NCBI GenBank assembly: GCA_030323885.1
Contig: CM059194.1
Location: forward strand, 9,844,963-9,908,962
DNA length: 64,000 nucleotides
Reading direction: 5' to 3'
Origin: Branchipolynoe longqiensis
Lineage: Eukaryota > Annelida > Polychaeta > Phyllodocida > Polynoidae
This document shows, piece by piece, positions 62,291 to 64,000 of the stretch. The translations under genes and the position numbers were made by a program. The notes under the pieces were generated by a model. That model saw only the letters and a list, made by a program, of their open reading frames with translations, was not told where the DNA came from and searched no databases. The first letter of the stretch is position 1. Each line of letters begins with the position of its first letter.

Positions 62291-62355
62291 ATTGAGGCTG
62301 TATTTATACTGTCCATAGCATGTGTCGTGGGGGTGATGAAAATGGGAAATATTGT

Positions 62356-62427
62356 GCCTAGAGCGGGACTCGAACCCACATCTCTTTGCATTCCGGGCCA
62401 GTGTGCTAACCATTACACCACCTAGGC
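62356..62427 (-). other. tRNA-like sequence in LTR a (copy 3)
   Basis: 72 nt, A and B boxes intact; acceptor slightly altered (TGCCTAGAG side). Confidence 0.7.
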
Positions 62428-62675
62428 TCCCTGATATCACACACATCCCCACGCCTACCTGTCTATGTGTTACTTGGCCTGAGAGGTCAGTGCAGACCAC
62501 TACACTCGTCCCCTGGAATTGTAAGTCTTGTAATGCTTACAATTACATACATACAGGCAATGCACTTACACCATACATACACAGGGTATGGTTCAACAAC
62601 CATACAGCGCGTAGCTTGTACAGGATCCTGATCACGGCATCCAGTGTCGTGGGGGTGATGAAAATGGAATATTTC

Positions 62676-62745
62676 GCCTAGAGCGGACTCGAACCACATC
62701 TCTTTGCATTCCTGGCCAGTGTGCTAACCATTACACCACCTAGGC
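62676..62745 (-). other. tRNA-like sequence in LTR b (copy 3)
   Basis: 70 nt; two single-base losses shorten the T arm (GAGCGGACTCGAACCACA), weakening pairing. Confidence 0.65.
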
Positions 62746-62996
62746 TCCTGATATCAATACACTCCCCACGCCTACCTGTCTATGTGGTTACTGCCTGAGA
62801 GGTCAGTGCAAGACCACTACACTACGTCCCCCTGGAATTGTAAGTCTTGTAATGCTTACAATTACATACATACAGGCAATGCACTAACACATACCATACA
62901 CAGGGTATGTTCAACAACCATACAGCGCAAAGCTTGTATCAGGATCCTGATCACGGCAACCAGTGTCGTGGGGTGATGGAAAATGGGAAATACTGC

Positions 62997-63069
62997 GCCT
63001 AGAGCGGGACTCGAATCCCACATCTCTTTGCATTCCGGGCCAGTGTGCTAACCATTACACCACCTAGGC
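62997..63069 (-). other. tRNA-like sequence in LTR c (copy 3)
   Basis: 73 nt; one inserted T between the B box and T stem, otherwise as copy 1. Confidence 0.65.
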
Positions 63070-63150
63070 TCCCTGATATCAACACACTCCCCACGCCTAC
63101 CTGTCTATGTGGTTACTTGCCTGAGAGGTCAGTGCAGACCACTACACATG

Positions 63151-63700
63151 TAAGCCCGGGTACCCAGGCTTGTTTTCAATGCTGGCCAGCTGTAGTTTTG
63201 GTGTTGTCTTACCAAGCAGTAGCTGCTGATAAGTTATTTGATTGTCTGCATTTCAGTAGCAGATAAATACTTTGTTGGTACGTTTAGTAGCCTATGTTAG
63301 TTTTTTTTGGGGCCCTCTTGGCATTGTATTTTTGTTCTATTCTTATTACTATGTTAGTTGTTTTCTTAAGGTTCTATGTTAGTGTTTTGGGGTTTTCTTG
63401 GGAAGAGTTTTCAGCGTGATCAGATATTCTTTTATTTTAATGAAGTTGTTTTATACGCAGTTTTTGTTTGGTAAAGCGTTCAGTGTGATGTAGTAATAAT
63501 AAACCTTTTCACCACGGGATATGCACAGCGAGTTGCTACCCACAACGTTTGTTCTATCAAGGCAGGTTGATGATGGAAATCCTCTATAAGACATTTCCCA
63601 CAGAACATATTGCATCGTGAGTTTATATGACAGCATTTGTTCTGCCACTAATGTCAGAATGGTGGTGGAAATCCTCTATCGGACCTTTTCCACAGATCAT
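63151..63700. other. No gene recognised; ~125-bp tandem pair at 63545-63695
   Basis: GGTGGAAATCCTCTATCGGA and GATGGAAATCCTCTATAAGA, each preceded by TTTGTTCT..CA and followed by TTTCCCACAGA/TTTTCCACAGA, form an imperfect repeat. Confidence 0.5.
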
Positions 63701-63704
63701 GTTT

Positions 63705-64000
63705 TTGTTGTTGTAAATATAGTTTATTCATTGAATAAAGTCTTTTGTCAGCGCCGTGGCACTGGTCTTCCAGCCATGTGACAATACAGTTATTTACAAT
63801 ATAGGCATATGTAGTCTGATATTGTCACCAGCAGCTAGCCCAAATCAGCTGAAATAACAATATCAAACATTCAAAGACTTACATATGGTATAGTTTGACA
63901 ATTCACATACAAAAATAGCAGTTATATGTTGTATTCCTACACACTTGATACATACATTTGTATTGATTAGACCTTTACATTACGGAGTGGTTAGGTGCAT
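63705..64000 (+). repeat. Retroelement debris, partial
   Basis: AAAGTCTTTTGTCAGCG matches 48703-48720; AGTCTGATATTGTCACCAGC matches 49486-49505; the last bases ACGGAGTGGTTAGGTG resemble 51777-51792. These pieces suggest one element family whose order is AAAGTC..., TGATATTGTC..., GAGTGGTTAGGTG. It continues beyond the window. Confidence 0.55.

Larger units (their letters stand above)
62323..63146 (-). mobile_element. TRIM-like mini-LTR element, three-LTR tandem (copy 3)
   Basis: LTRs at 62323-62504, 62645-62821 and 62964-63146; interiors at 62505-62644 and 62822-62963. Perfect 4-bp duplication CATG at 62319-62322 and 63147-63150. A related uninterrupted locus at 58.26 kb reads CATACAAGCC where this one reads CATG...CATGTAAGCC. 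LTR-interior-LTR-interior-LTR arrays arise by LTR-LTR recombination or as a concatemer. The many small indels in the middle unit suggest age or sequencing noise. Confidence 0.85.

Overview
The window looks like a piece of repeat-rich, intergenic or intronic DNA from a metazoan nuclear genome, most probably a mollusc (perhaps a gastropod). I found no intact protein-coding gene, no rRNA gene and no convincing functional tRNA gene. The mollusc call is an inference. It rests on many tRNA-headed SINEs (one closely resembles a SINE widespread in molluscs), degenerate DIRS/Ngaro-type and RNase H-bearing LINE fragments, and abundant minisatellites. Nearly every long open frame is a minisatellite whose period is a multiple of three, so it reads open on both strands.

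Layout. 0-0.53 kb: a miniature LTR element with a tRNA-like sequence in each LTR. 2.1-3.3 kb: decayed RNase H and tyrosine-recombinase parts of a DIRS/Ngaro-type retrotransposon. 3.5-5.3 kb: SINEs. 5.5-6.3 kb: a 33-bp minisatellite. 8.3-12 kb: SINEs and a ~1.06-kb tandem duplication. 12.2-14.9 kb: TTAA-flanked MITEs, one split by an ACGT-rich fold-back element and one carrying a 21-bp minisatellite that grew from its own interior. 15.8-17.4 and 18.2-19.2 kb: two inverted-repeat elements filled with ~206-bp tandem repeats. 18.1-20.65 kb: an RNase H LINE relic. 21.3-23.5 kb: SINEs and a second fold-back element. 24-33 kb: short arrays, a nested pogo-like MITE/mini-LTR element, two LINE 3' ends and four minisatellites. 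34-35.35 kb: a long form of the TTAA element holding a broken ORF with a CXC-type cysteine cluster. 35.5-47.2 kb: a 70-bp minisatellite, SINEs, three more fold-back elements and two 9-bp-TSD MITEs. 48.7-51.8 kb: nested inverted repeats that preserve empty sites. 53-60.3 kb: SINEs and 73-bp and 36-bp minisatellites. 61.1-61.7 kb: a LINE insertion with a fold-back 5' end. 62.3-63.15 kb: a three-LTR tandem of the mini-LTR element.

Most notable system. At three loci (27-529 minus, 25912-26412 plus, 62323-63146 minus) a ~182-bp repeat with TGT...ACA ends brackets a ~140-bp non-coding interior. The interior begins with TGG-type primer-site sequence and ends in a purine tract. Two copies have clear 4-bp target-site duplications (ATAT, CATG); the third is flanked by TATA in AT-repeat DNA. 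Each long terminal repeat contains a 70-73-nt tRNA-like sequence with pol III A and B boxes. This is TRIM architecture with a tRNA-like promoter in the LTR, analogous in logic to the 5S-bearing Cassandra elements of plants.

The non-autonomous elements appear to depend on enzymes encoded elsewhere, and nested insertions give a relative order of events. All calls come from reading the sequence; no database search was made.
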